Assembly: GCA_000961655.1 (NCBI GenBank)
Contig: LADR01000049.1
Span: forward strand, 58,390-122,389
Direction: 5' to 3'
Length of the DNA stretch: 64,000 bases
Origin: Desulfatitalea sp. BRH_c12
Lineage (GTDB): Bacteria > Desulfobacterota > Desulfobacteria > Desulfobacterales > Desulfosarcinaceae
Shown here: positions 44,826-54,077 of the stretch, in pieces
How positions within the stretch are numbered: position 1 is the first letter of the stretch
Layout: every line of letters begins with the position of its first letter
Translations under genes and position numbers: made by a program
Notes under the pieces: model-generated
What the model saw: the letters and a program-made list of their open reading frames with translations, nothing else
What the model was told of the DNA's origin: nothing
Databases searched by the model: none

Positions 44826-44933
44826 TAATTCAAGAGGGGATTCGGGCTTAAAACTCTTTCAAAAACATGTAAGAGAAATGATGGCGATTAAAATTCACTT
44901 ACCGGAATTAAACCAATCCTCAAGGACGCTGAA

Positions 44934-46601
44934 TTGAAAAAGCAGATGTATAATTCGTTGCGGCTGAAAATCATCGGGTTGACCCTTGTGGTGTCGATCA
45001 CCCCTTTGGTATTGTTGGGAATGGCCATTTACTATAGGTTCGCCCGGGCCCACGAGGCGCGCATCGAAGATCAGGTCAGGCATTTGGCCGAATCGCAAAG
45101 CTACGCGGTCGATTTTTTCCTGCGTGAACGAATCTCCCTTTTGGCCATGCTGGCCGATACGCATGGATTCGAAAAGCTTTCACAACCGGCCGCATTGTCG
45201 GAACTGTTCGAAACCATGAACCGACGCAGCGAAATGCTGGGGCTGATCGATCTTGGCGTCATCGATTGCAACGGCCAGCATACCGCGTATGTCGGCCCTT
45301 ACGATCTCAAAGGACGCGATTATTCTAACGAGCCCTGGTTTGCCGAGGTAATGGCCAAAGGCAAATACATCAGCGACGTCTACATGGGCTTCCGCCGATT
45401 TCCGCACTTTATTATCGCGGTTCGCGCCCGCAATGGTCCTCAGCACTGGATTCTGCGTGCGACCACCGATTCGGACGTTTTCAACCGCCTGGTCAAGACG
45501 GCCCAATCGGGCCGGCTGGGTGATGCCTTTATCGTCAACACGGAGGGTATTTATCAGACCGCGCCGCGTTTTCAGGGAAAAATATTGGGGCAATCGCACA
45601 TCGATCCCAAGAATTTCAGCCACGGCAGCACGTTTGTCGAACGACGAAGCAAAAGGGGTGCGACCGATTATTTCGCCGGCGACTGGTTGAACAATGACAA
45701 ATGGTTGATGGTTATCCGCCAGGAGCTCCGCGGCCAGACAGACGGACTTGCCAAAACCCGCAACACGGAGATTATGATTATTTCTCTGGGTATACTGGCC
45801 ATTATCATGACCACTATTTTCATCGCGCATTCGGTGGTCACTCACCTGGAAGAAACCGCCCGCGAAATGGACAAGCTCAATGCGCAGTTGATCCAATCCG
45901 ACAAGCTTGCCGCACTGGGCAAGATGGCCGCCGGCATCGCGCATGAAATCAACAACCCACTGGCGGTCATCGGAGAAAAGGCCGGATGGATGAAGGACCT
46001 GTTACTGGAAGAGGAATTCCAGAACAGCCCCCATCTGGAAGAGTATGCGACATCGCTGCTCAAAATTGAAAGCCATGTCGAGCGGGCCCGAAAAATCACG
46101 CACAACATGCTGGGGTTTGCCCGGCGGATGGAGCCGCACCTGGATGATGTGGATATCCACCAGATATTGGATCAAACCATTGAATTACTCGACAATCACG
46201 CCCGCATCAATGGCATCAAGATCCGCAAGCACTATCATTCGGGCGTGCAAATCATCGCCAGCGACCAATCCCAGATGCAGCAAGTATTCCTGAACTTGAT
46301 CAGCAATGCCATCGATGCTATCGAAAGCAACGGCCTGATCGATGTCACGACCCAGCAAAAAAACGGTACAATCGTGATTCGCATCCAAGACGACGGCCCC
46401 GGTATTCCCAAGGATCAGCAGCACCGGATTTTCGACCCGTTTTTCAGTACCAAGGCAACCGGCCGGGGCACCGGCTTAGGGTTGTCGATCAGCTACAGCA
46501 TTGTCGAAAAATTGGGCGGCACGATCACTTTCGAATCTGAACCCGGAAAAGGAACAACCTTTATCGTTAGTCTACCGGCAGTGGCCCCAGAGAAAAAATG
46601 A
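44934..46601 (+). CDS. Membrane histidine kinase with periplasmic Cache sensor (A)
   Basis: A 555-residue kinase. Helix 1 (about 12-32) and helix 2 (about 280-303) enclose a dCache-like sensor (YVGPYDLKGRDYSNEPWFAE; DVYMGFRRFPHFIIAVR). Cytoplasmic HisKA has [15 protein letters not shown] with phospho-accepting His337, and the ATPase domain shows N, G1 and G2 boxes (LNLISNAIDAIESNG; DDGPGIPKDQ; GRGTGLGLSI). The start is TTG at 44934 with AAGGA upstream, or ATG at 44946. The receiver gene at 46635 is its probable partner. It is paralogous to the kinase at 47258. Confidence 0.93.
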   Translation: MKKQMYNSLRLKIIGLTLVVSITPLVLLGMAIYYRFARAHEARIEDQVRHLAESQSYAVDFFLRERISLLAMLADTHGFEKLSQPAALSELFETMNRRSEMLGLIDLGVIDCNGQHTAYVGPYDLKGRDYSNEPWFAEVMAKGKYISDVYMGFRRFPHFIIAVRARNGPQHWILRATTDSDVFNRLVKTAQSGRLGDAFIVNTEGIYQTAPRFQGKILGQSHIDPKNFSHGSTFVERRSKRGATDYFAGDWLNNDKWLMVIRQELRGQTDGLAKTRNTEIMIISLGILAIIMTTIFIAHSVVTHLEETAREMDKLNAQLIQSDKLAALGKMAAGIAHEINNPLAVIGEKAGWMKDLLLEEEFQNSPHLEEYATSLLKIESHVERARKITHNMLGFARRMEPHLDDVDIHQILDQTIELLDNHARINGIKIRKHYHSGVQIIASDQSQMQQVFLNLISNAIDAIESNGLIDVTTQQKNGTIVIRIQDDGPGIPKDQQHRIFDPFFSTKATGRGTGLGLSISYSIVEKLGGTITFESEPGKGTTFIVSLPAVAPEKK

Positions 46602-46634
46602 TTGCGCGCGTGCCCCCATCAACCGAGGAGTAAA

Positions 46635-47072
46635 ATGATGCCTTTATTCAACGTTATGGTCATCGATGATGAAATCGATTTCATGGAGACGATCGTCAAC
46701 CGGCTGCAAAAACGCAACCTCAAGGCCGTGGGTGTCGGCAGCGGAGAGGAAGCTTTAAAATTGATCGACCAGGAATCCTTTGATGTGATTCTTCTAGATA
46801 TAAAAATGCCCGGCGGCATGGATGGCATTGAAACCCTGCGGGAAATCAAAAGGCGTCAGCCGTTGGCCGAGGTGATCCTGCTGACCGGCCATGCCTCCGT
46901 GGAGACCAGTATCGAAGGCATGAAACTAGGCGCTTTCGACTATTTGCTCAAGCCCATGAAGTTTGAAGAAGTATTGATCAAGATGGCGGCGGCTTTTGAA
47001 AAAAAGGCCTTGCACGAAGGCAAGATATGCGGCGCCAAAATACAGGAATTACGGCGGCCCGGGGATCGATGA
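46635..47072 (+). CDS. Single-domain response regulator (A)
   Basis: A 145-residue receiver. Intact VIDDEIDF acidic loop, phospho-acceptor Asp in VILLDIKMPG, LLTGHASV and conserved Lys in LLKPM. One extra glycine occurs in KMPGGMDG. No output domain; a helical tail (KKALHEGKICGAKIQEL) is shared with the other receivers here. ATG at 46635 follows GAGGAG and is directly followed by a second ATG. It lies 33 bases after the Cache kinase. Confidence 0.93.
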   Translation: MMPLFNVMVIDDEIDFMETIVNRLQKRNLKAVGVGSGEEALKLIDQESFDVILLDIKMPGGMDGIETLREIKRRQPLAEVILLTGHASVETSIEGMKLGAFDYLLKPMKFEEVLIKMAAAFEKKALHEGKICGAKIQELRRPGDR

Positions 47073-47165
47073 CACATCAGCGGCGCGGCGGGGTTCTCAA
47101 ATTTCAGATCATATCGCAACCAGTGGCCGGAACAAAAGATGCTATGAATTGGGTATAGCTGTATG

Positions 47166-47195
47166 TCGACATCAAACAACGTTCAATGATATAAT
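47166..47195 (+). promoter_or_regulatory. Candidate sigma-70 promoter of Cache kinase B
   Basis: TCGACA (47166-47171) and an exact TATAAT (47190-47195) are 18 bases apart, 62 bases before the gene. Confidence 0.5.
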
Positions 47196-47257
47196 AGGTA
47201 AACTCAGTTTCAGAAAGTGCCACTGTGAACTGACAGGGCTCAGGAGCGATACCCACA

Positions 47258-48949
47258 ATGCCATGGTATAAATCGACGCGCGCCAGTTATTACAAGCACC
47301 TGTTTCGCAACATGATCGTCACTATCATCGGCGTATCCTTCGTACCGGTGTTTTTAGTCAGTTTTACGATATATTATGCCTTCTTCACCGCCTACCAGGA
47401 GAAAATCAACGACCACCTGATGGCGCTGGTGGAAAACCATAAAAAGCAGATCGATTCCTTTCTAAGCAACCGTCTGGCCGACATTCTGTTTTTATCCGAA
47501 AGCGATTCGTACGGACAGTTCCGTGACCAGGCGGTTCTGGATGCCAACTTGCATTCGCTCCGCAACAGTTACGGCGGCATATTTGTCGATTTGGGTGTGG
47601 TTGATGCCGACGGCCATCAAGTCTCTTACGCGGGTCCGTTTAAATTGAGCAATGTCAATTATGCGGACGCGCTTTGGTTTAAAAAGGTGATGCGGGATCA
47701 GGTGGTCGTCAGCGATGTCTTTTTGGGGTTGCGTGGTTTTCCCCATTTCATCGTCGCCGTGCGGCGCTTTGAAGGTGATCTCCCCTGGGTCTTGCGGGCA
47801 ACCATCGATTTTATCGCCTTTAACAATATGGTGGAAAATATACGCATCGGCGAGACCGGCTTTGCCTTTATCTTAAATAAAGAGGGAGAACTCCAGACCA
47901 AGCCGCGTTACAACTTCAATCCTGCCCAGGGATGCTATGGCCAATTTTTGGATTGCAGCAAACCGATCACCAGCGATATTCACATCGATGAGCGTCGGGA
48001 TGAATTGGACAATGATATCATCTACGTGACGGCGCTGCTAAAAAATCGCGATTGGGCGCTGGTCTACACACAGAAGCGATCCGATGCCATGGCCGAGATG
48101 CGATGGGCCCAACGCATCTCGATTTTCATTTTCGTTTTCGGAGGCATCAGCATTGTTGCCATGGCATTTATATTGTCGTGGCGCATGGTCAATCGCATAG
48201 CGGAATCCGACCAAGCCAAAGAGATGATGAACAAGCAGGTGATCGAAAGCGGCAAACTCGCTTCGCTGGGAGAATTGGCCGCCGGCGTGGCGCATGAAAT
48301 CAACAATCCGGTGGCTATCATGGTTGAGGAAGCCGGTTGGATCGATGACATTCTTACTGAACCTGAATATAAAAACAATCACAACATAGAGGAACTTCAG
48401 CGCGCGCTTAAACAGATCAACACACAAGGCAAACGCTGTAAGGATATCACCACCAAACTGTTGAGTTTTGCACGCGGCAGCGGATCGGCTATCCGGAACA
48501 TGCAGATCAATGAGATTATCGAAGAGGTGATCACACTCTCTTCGCAGCGGGCCAAATATGCGAATATTGAAATGCACAGCACGCTGCAGCCCGATTTGCC
48601 CGAAATCAGAGCTTCCGAAACCGAAATGCACCAGGTTTTTTTGAACCTGGTCAATAATGCCATCCAGGCAATGGAAAAAAATGGGGGGAGCGACAGAACG
48701 ATTCACTTTAAAAGTTACGTCCGAGATGGAAAAATCATTGTCGAGGTAACCGACAACGGACCCGGTATTCCTGAAGCGGTCCTCGGTCGCATTTTCGACC
48801 CCTTTTTTACGACCAAACCCGTAGGTCAGGGAACCGGTTTGGGGCTCTCGATTTGTTATGGCATCATTCGAAAAATGAACGGTGATATTCAAGTCAAAAG
48901 CACTGTCGGCGAGGGTACTCAGTTTACCATCATTTTTCCGATACAATGA
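47258..48949 (+). CDS. Membrane histidine kinase with periplasmic Cache sensor (B)
   Basis: A 563-residue paralogue of the kinase at 44934 with the same plan: two membrane helices (about 17-38 and 285-308), a sensor with YAGPFKLSNVNYADALWFKK and DVFLGLRGFPHFIVAVR, His[17 protein letters not shown] with His346, and an ATPase domain (NLVNNAIQAMEKNGG; GQGTGLGLSICYG). The shared sensor motif suggests related ligands. Two receivers follow. Confidence 0.93.
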   Translation: MPWYKSTRASYYKHLFRNMIVTIIGVSFVPVFLVSFTIYYAFFTAYQEKINDHLMALVENHKKQIDSFLSNRLADILFLSESDSYGQFRDQAVLDANLHSLRNSYGGIFVDLGVVDADGHQVSYAGPFKLSNVNYADALWFKKVMRDQVVVSDVFLGLRGFPHFIVAVRRFEGDLPWVLRATIDFIAFNNMVENIRIGETGFAFILNKEGELQTKPRYNFNPAQGCYGQFLDCSKPITSDIHIDERRDELDNDIIYVTALLKNRDWALVYTQKRSDAMAEMRWAQRISIFIFVFGGISIVAMAFILSWRMVNRIAESDQAKEMMNKQVIESGKLASLGELAAGVAHEINNPVAIMVEEAGWIDDILTEPEYKNNHNIEELQRALKQINTQGKRCKDITTKLLSFARGSGSAIRNMQINEIIEEVITLSSQRAKYANIEMHSTLQPDLPEIRASETEMHQVFLNLVNNAIQAMEKNGGSDRTIHFKSYVRDGKIIVEVTDNGPGIPEAVLGRIFDPFFTTKPVGQGTGLGLSICYGIIRKMNGDIQVKSTVGEGTQFTIIFPIQ

Positions 48950-49075
48950 AATCCTAAGGGCAAGCGGGGACAGGATGCTATATTTTCGGAAATGAGTCTC
49001 AACCCTGCAGCCGTCCTTTCTTTTTCCAACAGGATGGCGATAATAATAATACCCATTAAACAGAGAAGAGGATGT

Positions 49076-49507
49076 ATGGCGATCGCAAACATTTTACTAG
49101 TCGATGACGAAGTCCCCTTCGTGGAAGCCATGACTCGGCGACTGACCAAAAGAGACGTGGAAATTCACGCCGCTTACAGCGGTGAAGAGGCTTTGGAAAA
49201 ATTAGCCCACTCCGATGCTATCGAAGTGGTCATTTTGGACATCAAAATGCCCGGAATGGATGGTATCGATACCTTGAGGGAAATCAAACGGCGCTTTCCG
49301 TTGGTGGAGGTCATCATGCTCACCGGCCATGCCACCGTCGAATCGGGCATCGAAGGTATGAAACTGGGCGCATTCGATTACCTGATGAAGCCCTGCGACA
49401 TCACTGATTTGGTCGAAAAGGTGCAGGCGGCCGCACGTAAAAAACGGGACCATGAAGAAAAAATAATTCAGGCGCGCATCAAGGAAATTACGTCCCGTCG
49501 CACATAA
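49076..49507 (+). CDS. Single-domain response regulator (B)
   Basis: A 143-residue receiver with LLVDDEVPF, VVILDIKMPGMDGID (phospho-Asp), MLTGHATV and YLMKPCD. The C-terminal tail (HEEKIIQARIKEITSR) matches receivers at 53541 and 57148. The ATG at 49076 follows AGAAGAGG; the frame is open 28 codons upstream without a ribosome site. The next receiver starts 11 bases after the stop. Confidence 0.92.
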   Translation: MAIANILLVDDEVPFVEAMTRRLTKRDVEIHAAYSGEEALEKLAHSDAIEVVILDIKMPGMDGIDTLREIKRRFPLVEVIMLTGHATVESGIEGMKLGAFDYLMKPCDITDLVEKVQAAARKKRDHEEKIIQARIKEITSRRT

Positions 49508-49518
49508 AAGGAGTGCCC

Positions 49519-49914
49519 ATGAAGCCAGTCGAGGGCAACCATCCACCGATTCGCCTGCTGTTGATCGATGACGAACGCGGTTTTGTTGCCACCCTTTCCA
49601 AGCGGTTGGCCAAACGCAATGTGAAAGCAACTCAAGCCTTCAGCGGTCGGGAGGGCATCCAAATATTGCGTAAGGCTGATTTCGATGTGGTTTTGCTAGA
49701 CCTGAAAATGGAAGATATGGACGGGCTGGAGGTGTTGAAAATTATTAAAATTATGATACCCGATTTGCCGGTAATCATGCTGTCGGGGCATGCCTCCGAA
49801 GAAACGGCCCACAATGGAATGCGCGCCGGGGCATACGACTACCTGACCAAACCGTATGATATACAGGAACTGATCGACAAGATTGCGTCAGCCACAAAGT
49901 CTGATGACGAATAG
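49519..49914 (+). CDS. Single-domain response regulator (C)
   Basis: A 131-residue receiver with LLIDDERGF, VVLLDLKMEDMDG (phospho-Asp), MLSGHASE and YLTKPYD. It lacks the long helical tail of its neighbours. The ATG at 49519 follows AAAAGGAG. Tandem position after receiver B suggests that one kinase (47258) feeds two receivers, a possible split or phosphate-sink arrangement. Confidence 0.92.
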   Translation: MKPVEGNHPPIRLLLIDDERGFVATLSKRLAKRNVKATQAFSGREGIQILRKADFDVVLLDLKMEDMDGLEVLKIIKIMIPDLPVIMLSGHASEETAHNGMRAGAYDYLTKPYDIQELIDKIASATKSDDE

Positions 49915-49944
49915 GAAAGATGGCGCGCGCAGGGAATCTGACCC

Positions 49945-49988
49945 AAAAACGGAGAAGGGGCACAACACCCGCCTCCGTTTTTATTTGG
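49945..49988 (+). terminator. Rho-independent terminator after the tandem receivers
   Basis: AAAAACGGA and TCCGTTTTT arms with GGGG/CCC pairing inside, then TATT. It ends the 47258-49914 unit. Confidence 0.85.
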
Positions 49989-50113
49989 GTACAAACAAGA
50001 TCCGCTATGCCGGAAATGTGAATAGTGCAAACCGCCATTTCCGCGTTGCCCAGGCGATATTTAAGCGATAACCTTCCCTAATCAAAAAAGGATAAGTATC
50101 CCGGCGAGGTGCC

Positions 50114-51604
50114 ATGCGGTATGATCCATTATTAAACGATGCGACCCCGGTAATCGATGCCTTGGAAGGTCTGTTGGTGATCGTGGATGTTAACGGGTGC
50201 ATTGTCGCTTGGCGCTCCTGCCTGCATGGCGGCACCGGCTGGGTTGATCAGGCGCTGTGCGGCGCAAAGCGATGGTGGGATGTTTTCGATCCCGTCGATC
50301 CCAAAAAATTTTCCCGCAACTTTTTTCGGCAGTTTGTTCGCAATCCCGTCAAGGTTCGCCATGTGACCCGGTGGTGCAATCCGGATAACAAGCTGGTTTT
50401 TATGGAATGGGTTTTTAAACGCATGCCGGACCCTTCCGGGGATGGCTTTGTCGTGATGGGAATGGGTCAGGATATTTCCTCCCATTTGGCTGCGCAACTT
50501 AACCTGGCGCGCCAAAATCATGCGCTGGTGGAAAAGAACAAAGTAATAGCCTGCCGGTACCGCATCGCCCAATTGTCCGTGGAACCGGGACTTGCATTCG
50601 AAGATCGCCTCCGGCAGATCCTGGAAACCATTCCCCAGGCGTTTCGTTATGCCCAGGCGGTTTCGGCTCATATTGAGCTGGACGGCATATCGTATAAGAC
50701 GGACGCTTTCACACCCGGCTCCAAGCGATTGATGAAAAGGGTATCCATCCAGGGCAAGCGGCGCGGCCGGGTCGAAGTGATTTATGATGATTGCAGGATA
50801 GACGCCGCCGATGAGTCGGTGACGTTTTTGCAACAGGAGAAGCGTTTTCTCGAGGCGGTCGCCCGCAAACTGGCTTTGGTGATGGAAAGAAAAGAAGCCC
50901 GCGAAGCGGAGGAAGTGCTCAAGGAGCAGATTAAACATGCCGATCGGCTGGCCACGATCGGACAATTGGCCGCCGGGATTGCCCACGAGTTGAACAATCC
51001 CCTGGCGGACATTCTCGGTTTTGCCCAACTGGTGGCCAATTCCCCTGATTTGCCGGAACAGACCTACGCGGACAGCATCAAGATCGTTCAATCGGCGCTA
51101 TATGCCCGTGAAGTCATTAAAAAAATTCTATTTTTCAGCCGCCAGACCCACTTGAGAGAGACCACTGCCAATGTAAACGCCCTGGTGCGGGATTGGTTAG
51201 GTTTCATCCAACCCCGTTGCGCCCAAAGCAACATCGCATTGGTCCTAGAATTGGATCCGGACCTACCTGATATTTACGGCGATCCATCCCAACTCAACCA
51301 GGTTCTCGTCAACCTGGTGGTCAATGCCATTCACGCCATGCCCGGAGGCGGTCGCCTGACCATCATCACCAGCGCCGATGCCGAGGGGATCAGCCTGGTG
51401 GTCAAGGATACCGGCACCGGCATCAGCGAAGAGATTATCGATAAGATCTTTTTACCTTTTTTCACCACCAAGGAGGTCGACAAGGGAACGGGGCTGGGCC
51501 TTTCCGTGGTATATGGTATCGTTACCGAGCATGGCGGCAACATTTCGGTGGATAGCCGACAGGACGAAGGGTCTCAGTTTACGATTCGCTTGCCGTTTCG
51601 CTGA
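50114..51604 (+). CDS. Soluble PAS histidine kinase
   Basis: A 496-residue kinase without membrane helices. Residues about 10-130 form a PAS-like sensor (ALEGLLVIVDVNGCIVAWRS), followed by a second region to 270 and HisKA GIAHELNNPLADILGFAQLV with His291. The ATPase domain is complete (LVNLVVNAIHAMPGGGR; GTGLGLSVVYG). The ATG at 50114 follows GGCGAGGTGCC. The NtrC-type regulator at 51885 is the probable partner. Confidence 0.92.
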   Translation: MRYDPLLNDATPVIDALEGLLVIVDVNGCIVAWRSCLHGGTGWVDQALCGAKRWWDVFDPVDPKKFSRNFFRQFVRNPVKVRHVTRWCNPDNKLVFMEWVFKRMPDPSGDGFVVMGMGQDISSHLAAQLNLARQNHALVEKNKVIACRYRIAQLSVEPGLAFEDRLRQILETIPQAFRYAQAVSAHIELDGISYKTDAFTPGSKRLMKRVSIQGKRRGRVEVIYDDCRIDAADESVTFLQQEKRFLEAVARKLALVMERKEAREAEEVLKEQIKHADRLATIGQLAAGIAHELNNPLADILGFAQLVANSPDLPEQTYADSIKIVQSALYAREVIKKILFFSRQTHLRETTANVNALVRDWLGFIQPRCAQSNIALVLELDPDLPDIYGDPSQLNQVLVNLVVNAIHAMPGGGRLTIITSADAEGISLVVKDTGTGISEEIIDKIFLPFFTTKEVDKGTGLGLSVVYGIVTEHGGNISVDSRQDEGSQFTIRLPFR

Positions 51605-51684
51605 TGTGTTCTGTCGCCGATGTGTTCAGTTCCAATTATTTTTTCTGGTTATCCATTTCGCTCCAGTGACTATTGGGAGGTGTA

Positions 51685-51733
51685 TTCGGGATTAGCACCA
51701 GGGAGGTGATCCGGGGTGGGTGGTCCGCGCCAC
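51685..51733. repeat. Dispersed repeat, copy B, with inverted middle
   Basis: ATTCGGGATTAGCAC and AGGTGATCCGGG match copy A at 26150 in the same orientation, but bases 51716-51733 are the exact reverse complement of copy A's 26190-26207. No gene lies in this 280-base gap. Confidence 0.65.
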
Positions 51734-51884
51734 GTCAGCCCACACCCGTATCTCACTTGACCGAAGTGGATAACCAGATATTTCTTCTTATGTAAATGGT
51801 ATAAGGTTTTAATTACCCGCAAGTGGCGGGAAAATGGTCGTTTTTACCCGGACCATCTCAAAACGATAATTCAAGAGAGAATTT

Positions 51885-53228
51885 GTGGGGCCGATGGACG
51901 CGAAAGATTTTAAAGTGCTGGCGGTGGATGACAATGCCAATACGCTCGAAGTCATCAAACGCAATTTGAACAAGGCCGGATACGAGGTGGTGACCTGCAC
52001 CGATGTGCCGGCCGCAGTGACACTTCTGCAAGAATACCCGATTGATATCCTTATCACCGATTATAAGATGCCCAGACATGATGGTTTGGATTTGATCGCG
52101 CATGCCGGAGAAAATTATCCCGATATCCGCATGATCATGGTAACCGGCTACCCGTCCATCGACGGAGCGGTTCAGGCGGTAAAAAAGGGCGCCGATGAAT
52201 ACCTGGCCAAACCGTTTACCGAGAGCGAGCTTTTGGATGCAGTGGAAAAAGTCTCGCTCAAACTGTCCCGGCGGCGAAACGCCCAATCCGATATCGCACC
52301 GGCGGCTTCATTCGGCATTGTGGGTGACTCGCAGGGTATGCGGGCTATTTTCAGGTTGATTGAAAAAGCCGCCACGATGACGGCCAACGTGCTGATTTCG
52401 GGTGAAAGCGGCACCGGCAAGGAACTTGTGGCGCGCGCCATTCACTACAGCAGCGCGCGTTCAGCCGCTCCCTTTGTATCCGTGAATTGTACCGCCATAC
52501 CGGAAAGCCTGCTCGAAAGTGAACTGTTTGGTCATGTCAAAGGGGCTTTTACCGGTGCCAATGAGGCGCGGGCCGGATTTTTCCAAATTGCCGATGGAGG
52601 CACCATTTTTCTGGACGAAATTGGTGATGCCAGTTTGAACTTGCAGGCCAAATTGCTGCGGGTCATGCAGAGCAAGGAATTCTTCAGGGTCGGTTCCAGC
52701 CAGGTGTCCAAAGTGGATACGCGCATTATCGCCGCCACCCATAAAAATCTGCAGGTTATGGCCAGCAAGGGCTTGTTTCGCGAAGATCTGTACTACCGTC
52801 TCAACATCATTGATATTCCTATACCACCGTTGCGCGAACGCAAAGAGAATATCCCTATATTGGTGCGCCATTTTGTGGAAGAATTTTGCCGCCAGATGGG
52901 ACGACCGCCCATCACCTTTTCCGACCGCGCCCTGGAAGCACTCACCGAATACGCCTGGCCCGGCAATGTGCGCGAATTGGAAAATCTTGTTCAAAAACTG
53001 GTCGTGATGGTGGACGGGCCACGTGTCGGCATTGCCGATCTGCCCGAGACCATGCGGTTCAGTATCCGATGCGCTCCCGGGGGGCATCGACCACTGGCCC
53101 AAGTGGAACACGACCATATCCGGGCCGTGCTGGAAAGCGTGGCCGGCAATAAAAGTCAGGCATCGGCCATCTTGGGCATTGATCGCAAAACCCTGCGCGA
53201 AAAACTAAGAAGATTCGAAAAGAAATAA
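51885..53228 (+). CDS. NtrC-type sigma-54-dependent response regulator (1)
   Basis: A 447-residue activator: receiver (VDDNANTLEV; phospho-Asp59 in LITDYKMPRHDG), AAA+ domain with Walker A GESGTGKE (near 173-180), GAFTGA loop (near 219-224) and normal Walker B TIFLDEIGD, then a Fis-type helix-turn-helix (NKSQASAILGIDRKTLREKL). GTG at 51885 has AGAGAG upstream; ATG at 51894 is an alternative. It should be phosphorylated by the kinase at 50114. Three sigma-54 promoters at 53468, 61736 and 44810 are nearby candidates for control. Confidence 0.95.
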   Translation: MGPMDAKDFKVLAVDDNANTLEVIKRNLNKAGYEVVTCTDVPAAVTLLQEYPIDILITDYKMPRHDGLDLIAHAGENYPDIRMIMVTGYPSIDGAVQAVKKGADEYLAKPFTESELLDAVEKVSLKLSRRRNAQSDIAPAASFGIVGDSQGMRAIFRLIEKAATMTANVLISGESGTGKELVARAIHYSSARSAAPFVSVNCTAIPESLLESELFGHVKGAFTGANEARAGFFQIADGGTIFLDEIGDASLNLQAKLLRVMQSKEFFRVGSSQVSKVDTRIIAATHKNLQVMASKGLFREDLYYRLNIIDIPIPPLRERKENIPILVRHFVEEFCRQMGRPPITFSDRALEALTEYAWPGNVRELENLVQKLVVMVDGPRVGIADLPETMRFSIRCAPGGHRPLAQVEHDHIRAVLESVAGNKSQASAILGIDRKTLREKLRRFEKK

Positions 53229-53323
53229 AACAAGAAAGTTCCGCCCGCTGTCGTATCCAAATTACCGATATGTCGTTTCGGTTCAGGCCAGCCTGCGGAT
53301 GCAAAAGGTGGGTTGGGGTGTTT

Positions 53324-53338
53324 CGCACCACTGGTGCG
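53324..53338. promoter_or_regulatory. Palindrome CGCACCA-C-TGGTGCG upstream of a sigma-54 promoter
   Basis: Exact 7-bp arms around one base, 130 bases upstream of the -24 element at 53468, an enhancer-like position. It differs from the TTACA-N3-TGTAA palindromes. Confidence 0.4.
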
Positions 53339-53467
53339 CATCGTATCATTTTTCACCGTTTGCAACCTGCGCCAAAACCTGCTTTCTTTCTACCCAAAGT
53401 CCTCTATTCACGAAACATAGCCATAATCCCGGCCCCTTATCACATATCCCCGTAAGCCTATCGCCTT

Positions 53468-53483
53468 TGGCACACATGCTGCT
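53468..53483 (+). promoter_or_regulatory. Sigma-54 promoter of the receiver/SLC13/hybrid-kinase genes
   Basis: TGGCACACATGCTGCT has GG and GC 12 bases apart and a perfect TGGCAC -24 box. The start is predicted near 53494, 47 bases before the first ATG. Confidence 0.85.
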
Positions 53484-53540
53484 TTATGCCATGGTCATCA
53501 GCCGCTCCAACGCATGCGGCAAAACAAGGAAGGTGCAGCT

Positions 53541-53972
53541 ATGCCGATGACCAAAGTTCTTTTAGTGGATGATGAACAATCGTTTGTGGAAACGATGATC
53601 AAGCGGCTTCGCAAACGGGACATGGAGATCGTTGCCGCTTTCGACGGCCGCGAAGCATTGGCGCGGCTGGATGAGGATGACGGTATCGAGGTGGTGATCC
53701 TGGACATCCGCATGCCGGTGATGGACGGGATGGAGGCGTTGAAAGAAATCAAAAGCCGGCATCCCCTGGTGGAAGTTATCATGCTGACCGGGCACGCCAC
53801 CGTGGAAACCGGCATCGCGGGAATGAAAAGAGGCGCCTTCGATTATCTGCTCAAGCCTTGCGACATCAATCAATTGATCAGCAAGGTCAACGAAGCCGCT
53901 GCGCATCGGCGCCGGCATCAGGAAAAAATCATCGAAGCGCGTATTCAGGCGATAACCCTGCGCAAACCCTAA
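53541..53972 (+). CDS. Single-domain response regulator (D)
   Basis: A 143-residue receiver with LLVDDEQSF, VVILDIRMPVMDG (phospho-Asp), MLTGHATV and YLLKPCD, and the tail HQEKIIEARIQAITLRK. The ATG at 53541 follows AAGGAAGGTG; the frame starts nine codons earlier without a site. It is the first gene after the sigma-54 promoter and is followed by an SLC13 transporter gene, as the pseudo-receiver at 9079 is followed by CBS and SLC13 genes. Confidence 0.92.
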   Translation: MPMTKVLLVDDEQSFVETMIKRLRKRDMEIVAAFDGREALARLDEDDGIEVVILDIRMPVMDGMEALKEIKSRHPLVEVIMLTGHATVETGIAGMKRGAFDYLLKPCDINQLISKVNEAAAHRRRHQEKIIEARIQAITLRKP

Positions 53973-54077
53973 GCTTTCGTTTCGGCCGGTGGGAGCGAAC
54001 CAGGCCGGGTTACGGTTATCCGTCGATGCCGAGCTCGTGCCGCAAACAGCAATATAAATTCCTTCGGGGGTGAAGAC

